NCBI GenBank assembly: GCA_037176705.1
Contig: CM073887.1
Span: forward strand, 85,260,348-85,324,347
Length of the DNA stretch: 64,000 nt
Direction: 5' to 3'
Source of the DNA: Molossus alvarezi
Taxonomy: Eukaryota > Chordata > Mammalia > Chiroptera > Molossidae
A model generated the notes under the pieces. The model saw nothing but the letters and a program-made list of their open reading frames with translations, did not search any database and was not told the origin of the DNA. The position numbers and the translations under genes were made by a program. Positions 44,971 to 57,200 of the stretch are shown piece after piece; the stretch's first letter is position 1, and each line of letters opens with the position of its first letter.

Positions 44971-46249
44971 GAATAGAGTCACTGCATTCTTTATTTGAAA
45001 GCAGACTTTATAGAGTCCATAGATTTCTATATCAATTTGGACTGTTTGAATTCTCAGCCTGATGAACACACATCAATTGTTGGGTGCAATATAATCTAAG
45101 ACCTCTGAGATGCTTATTAAAAATTTTAAAAGTCCTTTTTGTCCCTGAATTGTTTACCATGACTAGTTTTATCTGTTGATCTTATTTTCTTTGTTGCTGG
45201 GTATCTTCATATTGCCAATACTCAGTCGTTGGTTGCTCATATTTAAGAATAATATTGATTATACTAAATACTTGTTATGGGTTTCTAATGTTGTATATGT
45301 ACATTGCTTCAGTCATAGGACTCTCCTCAAAATGAGAAGGCTGGTTGGAATTTCACGTACTCCTTTTTGTTCTGAGTGAGTTTTGTTGACTGACAAATTT
45401 TGTGTCAGAGGCAGAGAACTGCCTTGTAAGTTAGGAGATTCCCCAAACTCTGGAATGAGGACTTCTGGGATATTTATACCCATGCAAGTACTGTAGCTTT
45501 CTCTAGGCAGCTTTTTACAATTTTTTAAGAAGAGGTTAAATATGTTTTATGATGGGAGGAGAGATGTAAATACTGTGCGTATATGTGTGTGTAGGGGTGT
45601 GCATGTGTAGAGGGTGGGTAGGTGTATTTGCTGGTGTATTCACTCTGAAGAGAGACATTAAATAAAAACTACTTTATTTGACTCCTTTCACTCCTGTCTA
45701 CATACACTGAGCTTAGTCCTTCTGGGATTCGATTGGGGAGTTTGGCTATCTTCCTCCTGATCTTTTTTCATTAGCAGATTTCCACATACAGTAAGTTATC
45801 AGGTAATATCTTTGATAGGTTCTGTGACATTAAACGAAATACCATATAATGAAACCAATTTTACCCTAGGTGAAATGATGTAAATGAGTTAAATTTCTAC
45901 AGTATCTCTTTGGCATTATCGTAAAACAATAGTGAATGAAAATGACTTTATTGAAGGATTTGCTGAGCTTTCAGACTTCCAGGAAATTTAGTCTCTAATT
46001 TCCAAATGACCACCTATTAATCATTTCCCTCTTACAATGATATTCATTTCTGGGTTCCTTTTATTGTTTCAGGAAGGAGGAAGAGAGGCAGGCATATATG
46101 TAAACCTTTGAATGAGCACAAAGGAGGTCCCTTTTAATCCTAACTTTCCTCTGCCAATCCTGGTTAGCTTGTTAGTCTCCTGCCTCCACAGTTCTTTTCC
46201 TGCTATATGCACCTGTAACTGAGGTTTGCAACAAGCAGGCGCTCTTTTT
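44971..46249. other. anonymous sequence, no gene seen
   Basis: No supported gene. A TG-rich patch lies near 45575-45610. Confidence 0.45.
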
Positions 46250-46458
46250 CTTTTAATTATTTTTTTTGGGAGGGAGAGAAGGGGAAGAGAGAGAAAACAT
46301 TGATGTGAGAGACACATCGAGTGGTCGCCACCCACATGACCCCAACCAGGACCGGGGACAAACTGCAACCGAGGTTACGTGCCCTTAGCAGGAACCGAAC
46401 CCAGGACTCTCTGATCCGCAGGCTGATGCTCTAACTGCTGAGCCAAACTGGCCAGGGC
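46250..46458 (-). repeat. VES-type SINE, shortened tail
   Basis: Minus-strand VES with intact head boxes (about 46450 and 46400) and TCTC tract. The segment between the pyrimidine tract and the A tail, including GGTGAGGATT, is deleted. Confidence 0.88.
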
Positions 46459-46574
46459 AGGCAGGGACTCCTTAATGGTAACAGTTGCAAGGGCAGAATC
46501 CTGGGTTTCAAACTGGTCTAATGGATTGCTTTAGAAGAAAAGTCCAGAGCCATGTTTAAAATTTGTGCCTCAGA

Positions 46575-47836
46575 GAGATCCAAAATGAAAGTGAATGGAA
46601 GCTATACAGACCGTCTCCCAGGACCAGACTATAATTACAACTAAGATAAGGACAAGTCATCTGGAAAAACCAACTAAAGAAAAGTTGGAGAGAACCCATA
46701 TAACCAGGGATAAAAAGAAGACCCCCAAATTGAGACTGGTAGGAACTGCAGAGGTGCCCATGGTCAGCAGCTGAGGGCTGTCTTAGCTGTGAGCAGTTCC
46801 CTCTGAGAAGTTAGGGGTTAAAACCCCAAGAAGTTTTCCTAGGATGGAGTGGTGGAACAGGAAAAGGTGCCCACATAACACTTGACTGAGAAAATCAACA
46901 GAGCAGAGGTTTTGTCTAGCAGGGAGAGGCACAGGGAACACTGGCTTTTCCCTGAAGGGCCAGTGCACTAAATTACAGTTACAGACACAAAACTTAGATC
47001 CAGCAGAGGGAGGGCAGACTGGACTGGAACTGTGTGAGGAGAGTGGAGACTTGTGGCACTGGAGAGAGAGCTGAAAAGGAGGGCTACAGGAGCTCTATGC
47101 TGAGTCACTCCCCCACAGGACAGTTGCCATATTTCTCAAAGAGCCCCTTCTCAGAGTGGCTGTAGCCTAGGAAAAAAGGAACAGCCCCTACCTTCCTTTT
47201 AACACCACCTGGCTCAGAGAAGTGCAACCTCAGGCACATTAATGGCAGAGGCTACGAGTAAGCCAGTCGGAAGAGATGAGATTCTGAAAGCTTCGAGCAT
47301 TATGCCTGACTGAGACTAATAGTCAGCTTGCAGGTAAAAATCTCTAGAATAATTGAATCCTTGCTTGACCTGTGATTCTACCCAGGAAAGTAAGACTAGA
47401 CATTGGTGTTTAGCATGATCCCTGCCATACTCATCCAAACCCAGCAGAGGGAGCCACAATTAGTGGAACACAGACACACACACGGAAAACCTGGCACACT
47501 CCAAACACTGCTAAGATGGCCAAAATTGTGAATCAATGAAACAAATACCAAAAGAAAGAACAAGAGAATTCTACAGAAGAAGGGATAAATGAAATGCAAT
47601 TAAGCAAGTTATCAGAGGTAGAGTTCAGAGTAAGGATTATGAGAAAGCTCAACAGCATGAATAAAGATATAGAAACAATGAAAATCAACCAATGGGAAAT
47701 AAAAACCCACCAAGCAGAATGACATAGCAGAAATAAAGAACACATTGGAAGGAATAACCAACAGATTAGAGGAAGCTGAAGATCAGATAAGTGAATTAGA
47801 AGACAGGGTAGAAAAAATCACCCAGTCAGAGAACCA

Positions 47837-47869
<33 letters not shown>

Positions 47870-47891
47870 AAACCAATTAAAAAACAGGAGG
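46575..47891 (+). mobile_element. LINE-1 copy I, 5' UTR and ORF1 start only
   Basis: Begins with an L1 5' end ('gatccaaaatgaaagtga', 'acagaccgtctcccagga'), carries about 0.9 kb of 5' UTR and the coiled-coil part of ORF1 ('atggccaaaattgtgaatca'). It stops at the 'aaaacaggaggacagg' of ORF1 exactly where a second L1 5' end begins. A (CAA)n run (47837-47870) lies in the ORF1 remnant. The rest of this copy is not seen downstream. Confidence 0.85.
47837..47870. repeat. (CAA)n microsatellite within an L1 ORF1 remnant
   Basis: About ten CAA/AAC units that expanded from the asparagine/glutamine-rich coiled-coil codons of ORF1. Confidence 0.95.
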
Positions 47892-48709
47892 ACAGGAGAT
47901 TCCAAAATAGCGGTGGAGTGAATGGAAGTTACACAGACCATCTCCCAGGACGGAACTGGAATTACAACTAAAATAAACACAAATGTCAAGAAAAAGCAAC
48001 AGAAAAGCAGCTTGTGAGGACCACATAACCAGGGCCATTGAGCTGATCCTGGTAGGATTGGGAGGTGTGAGAGGGGGGCTGGGAGCCCATGGACAGCAGC
48101 TGTCTTAGCTTTGAGTAGCGCCCTTGGGGTTAAACTCCCAAGTGGCTCCACAGCGCAGAGCTGGGACAGAAGCTAACATAGCCACAGCCACTTACCTTGG
48201 GCTCTGGCAGAGGAGGATGGACTGGAATGGAACTGTGTGGGGACACTAAGGATTTGGAGGGGGCTCAGAGTTTTGCTGAGTTGTGGCCACACAGGAAAGT
48301 GGCCATCTTACTCCTTCCCAGAGCTCTGGGGAGGGGCAGAGGCCCCTCACTTAGAGATTCAACCTCACCTGAGGGCCATTGAAATGCATATTGAGGCCCA
48401 TTAACAACCAGCATCTGCCCCACCCTCAGAAAATCCTCTTACACTGATTACCTGAGGGAGTGTTTCATTCAACTGAGAACCCAAGGCTCCTCAAGTAACC
48501 CCTACTGATAGCCTCCAGGCAAAAAGCTAGAGGATAACTGAACCATTCCTGGGCTTGCAACTCTACCCAGGAAAGTAAGACTTGACAGTGGTGATTAATT
48601 TCAGACCTCCCTTGCTCATTCAAACCCAGTAGAGGGAGCCACAAACAGCAGAACACCAACACCCATGTGGAAAATTTGGCAGGCTCCAAATCCCACTGAG
48701 ACAGCCAAG

Positions 48710-49870
48710 ATGGTGAAACAAAGAAACAAATCCCAAATGAAAGAACAAGAGACCTCTACCAAGGATGAGATAAATAAAATGCAGTTAAGTAAGTTAACAG
48801 AGCTAGAATTCAGAGCCATGATCTTGAGGAAGTTCAACAGCATGTGTAAGGCCATGAGCACCATGAGTAAAGACATAGAAACATTGAAAATCAACCAATT
48901 GGAAATTAAAAACCACCAAGAAGAAATGAAGAATGACATAGCAAAAATAAAGAACACATTGGAAGGACTAACCAGCAGAGGAGACGACCAGATCAGTGAA
49001 TTAGAAGACAGAGTAGAAAAACGATCAACCAATCAGAAAACCAAAAGGAAAAAAAATTAAAAAACAGGAAGACAGCTTACTGTTTCCTGAGACAACCGGA
49101 AACGTAATACTATTTGTATCATAGGAGTTCCTGAGAAAGAAAATGAGCAAGGGTTAGAAAATATATTTGGCCCTGGCCGGTTTGGCTCAGTGGTTAGATC
49201 ATCGGCCTGTGGTCCAGAGAGACCCGGGTTCGGTTCCCGCTAAGGGCATGTGCCTCGGTTGCAGTTTGTCCCCGGCCCTGGTTGGGTCGTGTGGGTGGCA
49301 GCCACTCGATGTGTCCCTTTCACATCAATGTTTCTCTCTCTCTCTCTCTTCCTCCCACTCTATCTCAACAAAGTGTTGAAAAATGTCCTCTGGTGAGGAT
49401 TAAAAAAAAAAAAAAAGAAAATATATTTGAAGAAATAGTGACAGAAAACTTCCCTAATTTGGTGAAGGAAGAAGGCATTCAAGTTCAAGAAGCACAGAGA
49501 GCCCCAAGTAAGAAGAACCCAAACAGGCCCACACCAAGACACATAGTAATTAAAATGCCAAAAATTGAAGACAAAGAGAATCCTAAAGGCAGTAAGAAAT
49601 AAGCAACAGGTTACTTACAAAGGAACCCCCATTAGGCTCTCAGTAGACTTCTCAGCAGAAACACTACAGGCCAGAAGAGAATGGCATGAAGTAATCAAGG
49701 TTATGAAAAACAAAGATCTGAATCCAAAACTACTCTAACCAGCAAGGCTATCATTCAAAATAGAAGATCAAATAAAGAGCTTCAAAGACAAAAACAAAAA
49801 AGACTAAGGGAATAAATTAGCACCAAACCAGCACTGCAAGACTGCTAAAAAGATTGCTGTAATTAGTAGA
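48710..49870 (+). pseudogene. L1 ORF1 (copy J), broken
   Basis: MVKQRNKSQMKEQ start at 48710, a coiled coil containing 'MCKAMSTMSKDIETLKINQ' (an internal duplication of 'AMSTM/SMSKD' type), then a stop after 'KTKRKKN' near 49058. The RRM and C-terminal region continue in other frames past a VES insert ('EEIVTENFPNLVKEEG', 'PRHIVIKMPKIED'). Not functional. Confidence 0.85.
49170..49415 (+). repeat. VES-type SINE in L1 copy J ORF1
   Basis: Full-length VES, close to the family consensus. A perfect 14-bp duplication, agaaaatatatttg, flanks it at 49156-49169 and 49416-49429. It contributes the frame at 49167-49379, which is not a gene. Confidence 0.96.
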
Positions 49871-50534
49871 AGAAATAGGAAGAAAAATATAACCACACTA
49901 AACAAAAATGGCAATAAATAAGTACATATCAATAATCACCTTAAATGTAAATGTTTTGAATGCTCTGATAAAAAGACACAGAGTAGCTGATTGGATAAGA
50001 AAGCATGACCCATGTATAAGTTGTTTACAAGAAACTCACCTCACAACAAAAGACTCAAATAGGTTGAAAGTGACGGGATGGAGAAAAATCTTGCAACAAA
50101 AAGGAAAGGAAAAAAAAGCTGGGGTAGCAATTTTTGTATCTGATAAAATAGATTTCAAAATAAAGGCCATAACTAGAGACAAAGAAGGCCACTACCTAAT
50201 ACTAAAAGGATTTATACAACAGGAAGATATAACCTTGATAAACATATGCACCCAATATAGGAGCACCAAAATATATTAAAAATCTTCTGGAGGGCTTCAA
50301 AGGAGAAATCGACAGCAATACAATCATAGCAGGAAACTTCAACACCCCGCTGACATCACTGGATAGATCCTCTAGACAAAAAATTAGCAAGGAAACAAAC
50401 TCAAAATAAAGCACTAGACCAAATGGATTTAATAGATATCTACAGAGAATTACACCCCAAAACTAGAGAATTCACATTCTTCTCAAGTGCACATGGGACA
50501 TTCTCAAAGATAGACCACATGTTAGAACACAAAC

Positions 50535-50590
50535 AAGCCCTGGCCAGTTTGGCTCAGCGGTTAGAGTGTTGGCCTGCAGTCCAGAGACAG
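50535..50590 (+). repeat. tailless mini-VES insertion (56 bp)
   Basis: Only the first ~55 bases of a VES ('agccctggccagtttggctc' to 'cagtccagagacag') with no A tail. An 11-bp duplication, agaacacaaac, flanks it at 50524-50534 and 50591-50601. Same architecture as the tailless 5S copy at 12023. Confidence 0.92.
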
Positions 50591-53164
50591 AGAACACAAA
50601 CTAAGTCTCTACAAGTTCAAGAAGATTGAAATCATATTAAGCATCTTCTCAGATCACAATGGCATGAAACTAGAAATAAATTGCAACAAGAACATGCAAA
50701 GACATTGGAACACATGGAGGCTAAATATCACGTTATTAAACAATGAATGGGTTATCAAGGAGATCAAGGAAGAAATTAAAACTTTCTGGAAACCAATGAA
50801 AATAAACACACAACAACACAAAATCTATGGGATGCAGTGAAAACAGTTCTGAGAGGGAAGTTCATAGAACAACAGGCCTACCTCAAGAAAGAAGAAAAAT
50901 TTCTAATAGACTATCTAACCTCACAACCTAAAGAACTAGAAAGCAAACAAAAAGAAAACCCCAGAGCAAGTAGAAGGAAGGAAATAGTAAAGATCAGAGC
51001 AGAAATAAACGACATTAAGACCAAAAAAACAATTAGAAGGATCAATGAAACATAACAAGATTGATGGATCCTTAGCTAGACTCACCAAGAAACAAAGAGA
51101 GAGAACCCAAATACACAAAATCAGAAATGAAAAAGGAGAAGTAACAACTAACATCACAGAAATACAAAGGATCATTAACAAATACTATGAACAATTATAT
51201 GGCAACAAATTTGACCATCTAAGCGAAATGGACAAATTTCTAGAAACACAGTCTCCAAAAACTGGACCAGGAAGAGATAGAAAACTTGAACAGACCAATA
51301 ACAACTAAGGAAATTGAAGAGGTAATCAAGACTCTCCCAGAACACAAAGGCTCAGGCCCAGATGGCTTCACAGGGGCCTTTTACAGAACATTCAAAGAAC
51401 TAACACCCATTCTCCTCAAACTATTTCAAAAAATTCAAGAAGGAAGACTTCCAAATTCATTTTATGAGGCCCGTATAATTCTAATTTCAAAACCAGAAAA
51501 AGACACTACAAAGAAAGAAAACTACAGGCCAATATCCCTGATGAACATGAATGCCAAAATCCTGAACAAAATATTAGCAAATCAGGTCTAGCAATACATT
51601 AAAAAAATTATTCACCATGACTAAGAGGGATTCATCCCAGGGATGCAAGGCTGGTACAATACTGGCAAATCAATAAATGTGATACACCACATAAACAAAA
51701 TGAAAGATAAAAAACATATGATTATATCAAGAGATGCTGACAAAGCATTTGACAAAACCATCACCCATTTCTGATAAAAATGCTCAGCAGTGTGGGAATA
51801 GAGGGATCATATCTTGACATAAAAAAGGCCATATATGAAAAACTTATAGCCAACATCATACTCAATGTGCAAAAACTAAAAGCACTTTCCTTAACCGGAA
51901 AAAGACAGGGATGCCCACTTTTGCCACTGTTATTTAACATAGTACTGGAAGTCTTAGCTACAGCTATCAGACTAAAGAAAAAATAAAAGGGATCCAAATT
52001 GGAAAGGAGGAAGTGAAACTGTTATTATCTGCAGATGACATGATATTGTACATAGAAAACCCTAAGACTCCTTCAAAAATCTACTAGATTTAATAAATGA
52101 ATTTGGCAAAGTAGCAGAATACAAAATTAATATCCAGAAATCAATGACATTTTTATGTGCCAATAATGAACACTCCGAAAGGGAAACTAAAAACACAATT
52201 CTTATTTAACATTGCAACAACAACAAAATACCTAGGAATAAACTTAACCAAAGAGGTAGAACACCTGTTCTCAGAAATCTACAGGACTTTGAAAAAAGAA
52301 ATAGAGGAATATATGAAAAAGTGAAAACATATACCATGTTCATGAATTGAAAAAATAAACTTCATTAAAATGTCCATACTACCCAAAGCAATCTACAGAT
52401 TTGATGCAATCCCCATTAAATTCCCAATGGCATATTTGACAGATCTAGAACAAATATTCCAAAAGTTTATATGGAACCAAAAAAAAAAAGAAAAAAAAAA
52501 AAAAAGAGACCCTGAATAGCCACAGCTATCTTGAAAAAGAACAAAGTGAGAGAGATCACAATGACAGATATCAAGTTATACTACAAAGCCACTGAAATCA
52601 AAACAGCCTGGTACTGGCACAAGAAGAGGCATATAGATCAATGGAACAGAACAGAGAACACAGATATCGACCCAAGACAGTATGCACAATTAATATTTGA
52701 CAAAGGAGGCAAAAACATACAATGGAGAAAAGATAGTCTCTTCAATAAATGGTGTTGGGAAAATTGGACAGCTACATGCAAAAAGAAAAGAAAAAAACTG
52801 CATCACCAACTTCACCATACATAAGAATAAACTCAAAATGGATAAAAGACTTAAATGAAACCATAACAATCCTAAGAAGAAAATGTAGGCAGAAAAATCT
52901 CAGGCACCATACATAGCAGAATTTTCACTGATACATTGCCTAGGTCAAGAGAAACAAAGAAAAAAAAAAAAAGGAAATACATCAAACTAAAAGGCTTCTG
53001 CCTGGCAAGGGGGAACAACCATCAAAATGAAAAGGGAACCCAGTTTCTGGAAAAACGTTATTTGCCAATGATACATCGGATAAGGGGTTAATATCCAAAA
53101 TATATAGAGTACTCATACAATTCAACAAAGAGAAGACAAACAATCTAATTGAAAAATGGGCAGA

Positions 53165-53256
53165 GCCCTGGCCAGTTTGGCTCAGCAGTTGAGTGTCGGC
53201 CTGTGGACCAGAGAGTCCTGGGTTTGGTTCCTGCTAGGGGCACATACCACATACAC

Positions 53257-53298
<42 letters not shown>

Positions 53299-53376
53299 TT
53301 AAAAAATAAAGGCAAGGAAAAGCTAGCTACTCCCAAAATATTTTCAATTACTTAAAAAAAAAAAAAAAAAAAGGAC
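53165..53376 (+). repeat. short VES-type SINE with (CA)n and 3' extra sequence
   Basis: Head-only VES ending 'aggggcacataccacatac', a (CA)n run (53258-53297), about 60 bases of non-SINE sequence ('aggcaaggaaaagctagct'), and an A run (53354-53372). The duplication 'aatgggcaga' lies directly outside the whole block (53155-53164 and 53377-53386), so the extra sequence arrived with the SINE. Confidence 0.88.
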
Positions 53377-53947
53377 AATGGGCAGAGGACCTGGATAGAC
53401 ATTTCTCTAAACAGCATGTACAAATGACCAGGAGACATATGGGAAAATGCTTAACATCTCTAATCATCAGAAAAATGCAAATTAAAACTATGAGATATCA
53501 CATCACACCTACCAGAATGGCAGCCAGCAACATAATCTCAAACAATTGCTGGTGAGGAGCTGGAGAAAAGGAAACTCTAGTGTACTGCTGTTGGGAACGC
53601 AGACTGGTGTAGCCACTATGGAAAACAATATGATGTTTCCTTGGAAATTAAAAATGGAACTGCCACTTGGCCTAGTGCTCCTATTTCTTGGAATATATCC
53701 TAAGAAGCCTGAAACACCGATCAGGAAGAATATATACACCCCAATGTTCATAGAAGCACAATTTACAATAGCTAAGATCTGGAAACAGTCCAAGTGCCCA
53801 TCAGTAGTTGAATGGATAAAAAAGCTGCAGTACATTTACACAATGGAATACTATACAGCTGTAAGAAAGAATGATCTCTTACCTTTTGAAATGACATGGA
53901 GCAACCTGGAGAGTATTATGCTGAGCGAAGTAAGCCAGTCAGGGAAA

Positions 53948-54238
53948 TGCCATCTCTCAACCTGCCGGGATCCGTGCAATTGTAATGAACCTACAACCAC
54001 ATGCTGGTTGGAGTGAGAGGGAGCCTTGCAAGATAGCAAGAACTCTTGAACTCTGGACGCCATCCTATTTATTTTCAGATTGGTACCCCCAGGTGAAAAT
54101 CATTTTCTTGAAGCCAACAGATCACAAACCCTTATTTTTACCCAATACACTTGGATGGGCCAGGTTCTCCCCCAGGTCAGGTGAGAGTGCTTAACACAAG
54201 GTTACATAACATCCTTCTTCCATCCCTCCAACCCCACA
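53948..54238 (-). repeat. 3' LTR of a class II-like endogenous retrovirus
   Basis: On the minus strand the segment starts TGTGGGGTTGG right after a polypurine tract and ends GATGGCA next to L1 copy J. It contains an AATAAA signal ('ctgaaaataaatagg', about 54075). Length is about 291 bp. The TG...CA ends and the adjacent PPT define it. No second LTR lies in the window. Confidence 0.72.
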
Positions 54239-54262
54239 TCTCCCCCCCCCCTTTTTGTTTTC
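54239..54262 (-). other. ERV polypurine tract
   Basis: Minus-strand 'aaaacaaaaaggggggggg' followed at once by the LTR TG. This is the plus-strand priming site of retroviral reverse transcription. Confidence 0.75.
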
Positions 54263-57200
54263 TTGCAAATGTGAGAACACCACAGTTGTGGTGGTCAGGA
54301 GCATCATCACTCATTTTTCGGTCTTCTGCATAGAGGACACCATTCGCCAGAGTCCTCAGAGAATCACATCAAGTCTTTGGGCTGGAAACGGTGCACAGGG
54401 CCCAAGGTGGGCACAGGCAGGGTGTCACAGATGAGTTAATGGACAGCTTTCTGGGTAGACTGCAGGGCCTGCAAGAATTGCAAGAGGGTGAGGGGGAGCA
54501 GAGTGGTCCAGTTTTCAAAGTAAATTTGGCTGAGGTTTCCTTTAAGGTCCTGTCTAAATCTTTCTTTAACTTGCATAGACCCTCTGCGACTTTCCTAGTG
54601 CTTTCCCTGCATAAACCTGGGAGCTTGCTCAATCTATCTGCTGTCTGCACATGGCCCAGGTTTCCTTCTCTTCCTCCCTACTCAGACCCACACACTCCTG
54701 TTTCTCTCTGCCTTCCCCCTTTCCTTGAGATTTTACTGGACATAACCTCTCTCTCAGAAGTTTAGTAAGCTTGGAGTAACCTAAGTGGGTAGTCTGGTGC
54801 AGCTGGTTGACTAAAGTCCAACTTAAAACCTCTGGGACCAATAACCCCCCCAGCAAGCAGTGTCCATCATCCATTGATTCTTGGGTGGCTTGCTTCTATT
54901 CAGCCAGGTCATTTTCTGACCTAGTGTATCTGGAGAGGCCCCACTGTTTCCAGGGCTCTAGTCTGTAGCAGATTTTCCTTGCCCTATTGGAGAGCCTGGA
55001 TCAGGGCTATGAGTTCAGGCCATTGGGCTGAAGTTCCTCTACTTTATGACTGAGACCAAACGACAAGGTCCAGAGTCACTGCCGCTGCCCCAGCATACCC
55101 GACCTCCTCCTGGACACAGTTGCTCCGGTCCACGAACAATACCTCTTTCGATGAAGGCAGTGGAACATCCCCGAGGCCTGAATGGGCCATCTGCACCACG
55201 TCGACCACCTCCAGGCAGTCCTGAAGAGGTTTCTCTGGGCCACCACGCAGGAGGCAGGCTGGCAGGATTGATGGCCAACATTCTGTAGAACTTGATGTGG
55301 GGCTGGCCTGGAGTGGTAGTGGCCAGCAATTGAACAGTCACTGGAGAAGACATGTCCAAATAGGGGATATGGATACTCCAGCATGGCCAGAAATGAGAGA
55401 CAGTATTTCTCCCATGGTCCATAGTCCTCTTTGAAGTCCAGGGCTAGGTTAGGGGCCCATTGGCTTGGTCAGGACTGAGTCTGCTGCACCAGTATCCTTT
55501 ACACCTGACTTAGTCCTAGTCTTTTCTACCCCTAATTGGGACCTAGGCCTGCCATCTAGACCCTTCCTAAGGTAATCCTTCCCCAAGGGCCCTGTTTCCC
55601 TAAAGGCTGCTTGTAATACCTTGGCTAATTTTTAATCTTGTTTTTCCCCAGAGGCGTCTCTAATATAATATATCTTTAGAGCTAATTAATCAATTGAGCC
55701 TTAGGCCTAACAGGAGAACATGGTGAAAAGTGTCCAAGGAAGCCCTCCCCTGGCAGTATTTGGGTCCCACCATGGGCAGAGAGATGGAAAAATTTCTTCC
55801 GACCCCAGATTTACAAAAAGACTCAGGAAAGGGGAGGGTCATATTTCGCGCCCGCACCTGAAATCCTTATATTTAACTCCCCAAAGTTTAGAGAAGCCAG
55901 TTGGAAACTAGCTGCTGCTCGGGCTGGCACTGAAGGAACAAGCCCCTTTTGTGGCCTGATCGCCCTCCCTGGGGAATCTTGTGGCCTCCAGGTGAGGGCT
56001 TGTGTGTCTGCTTGACTGCTGCCCCCATTTCCCAGGACGAGGGGCTCTCCACACCCACCCCAGTCCCAAAGCCCAGAGCCATGCAGAACACACAGAGCGG
56101 CCCACCAGCAGGGACGGCCCCTGAAACATAAATTATTCTGTTAACTGCCTGTAGCTACAAAATCTTGATATGGCTCTTCGGGTCCCTGTGTGATGGATGT
56201 AAGATCTAGCAATTTTTTTTTCCCTTTTGTTGGGAGCTCTTTCCAGGCCTACAAAGCACATATTAATTACAGCTGTAGTAGAAGATGTTGGGGGAGTTAT
56301 TAAGGACTCATAGCCTTTCTCGGCTTTTCTCAAGTCTTTCATTACACATTGCTTCCTCACCTTATTAGCCTCCTGCACAGGATTAAGGAAATTCCTAACC
56401 AGGGCCCAAAGAGTAAATGTTTGCACTAGAAACTTGTTTGGGCCTTTAGCTGTAACTCTGCCTCGCAGGCACTGCCCTACCGTTGTCCAGGTTTCTCTTG
56501 TATATGTGCCCTAATCATAACCTCCCTCAAATCTTTCTCTAAGAATGTTTCAAAATGCAACCCTGCCCTGGCTGGTTTGGCTCAGCGGTAGAGCGTCAGC
56601 CTGCGGTCCAGAGAGACCTGGGTTCGGTTTCCGCTAAGGGCACGTACCTCGGTTGCAGTTTGTCCCCGGCCCTGGTTGGGTCGTGTGGGTGGCAGCTACT
56701 CGATGTGTCCCTTTTGCGTCGATGTTTCTCTCTCTCTCTCTCTCTCTCTCTCCCTCCCCACTCTATCTGAACAACAACAACAAAAAACAAAATACAACCC
56801 TATGAGGTCTTCTGGGCACTAGGGCTGCTATTCATGATTAGATGAATCATAACAAAGTTCAGGGAGACACAGTAGGGAGGCAGATGAGGACAAAAACAAG
56901 GGAAGAAACACAAGACAGAAACTTTTTCTTACAAACATTGTGGAGCACAGTCACACACACAATTACATTTACAGAGTCATATTCACATACCGTTTAAATT
57001 TTCTTCCAGAAATTTCTTATCTTGAGCGGTGCCTATGACACTAGGGAGGTGATCAGTCTCCTCTTCCGCTCCAGTGATGTGTCTGAATGAACAGATTTGA
57101 ACCCCACCTAATGTCTTAGGGAGATTCCCAGGAGAGGAGAGGCTGTGCTGCGTCCGGCCCTCTCACTCTCATCTAGATAGACCGGTCACCCAGAATACAC

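Larger units (their letters stand above)
47892..53941 (+). mobile_element. LINE-1 copy J, nearly full length, degenerate, 3' end missing
   Basis: 5' end 'gattccaaaatagcggtgg', 5' UTR to 48709, ORF1 remnant 48710-49870, ORF2 remnant 49908-53941. Three VES-derived inserts interrupt it (49170, 50535, 53165). It breaks off at 'agtaagccagtcagggaaa' just before the normal ORF2 end and is replaced by the LTR of an ERV. No 3' UTR is found beyond the ERV, so a deletion or rearrangement followed. Confidence 0.9.
49908..53941 (+). pseudogene. L1 ORF2 (copy J), degenerate
   Basis: Endonuclease: 'MAINKYISIITLNVNVLNAL' then 'HDPCISCLQETHLTTKDSNR' (Asn and Glu catalytic positions retained). RT: '[20 protein letters not shown]' near 51300, '[19 protein letters not shown]' near 51540 and '[12 protein letters not shown]' near 52030, where the first aspartate pair survives. 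C-terminal remnants run to 'RKNDLLPFEMTW' near 53880. Numerous stops, shifts and two SINE-derived inserts. Confidence 0.9.

Noticed and set aside
55039..55422. 127-codon minus-strand frame as a possible intact ERV envelope domain
   Set aside because: It lies in the right region for env but has no recognisable signal peptide, cleavage site, fusion peptide or membrane segment. I left it inside the unresolved ERV region.
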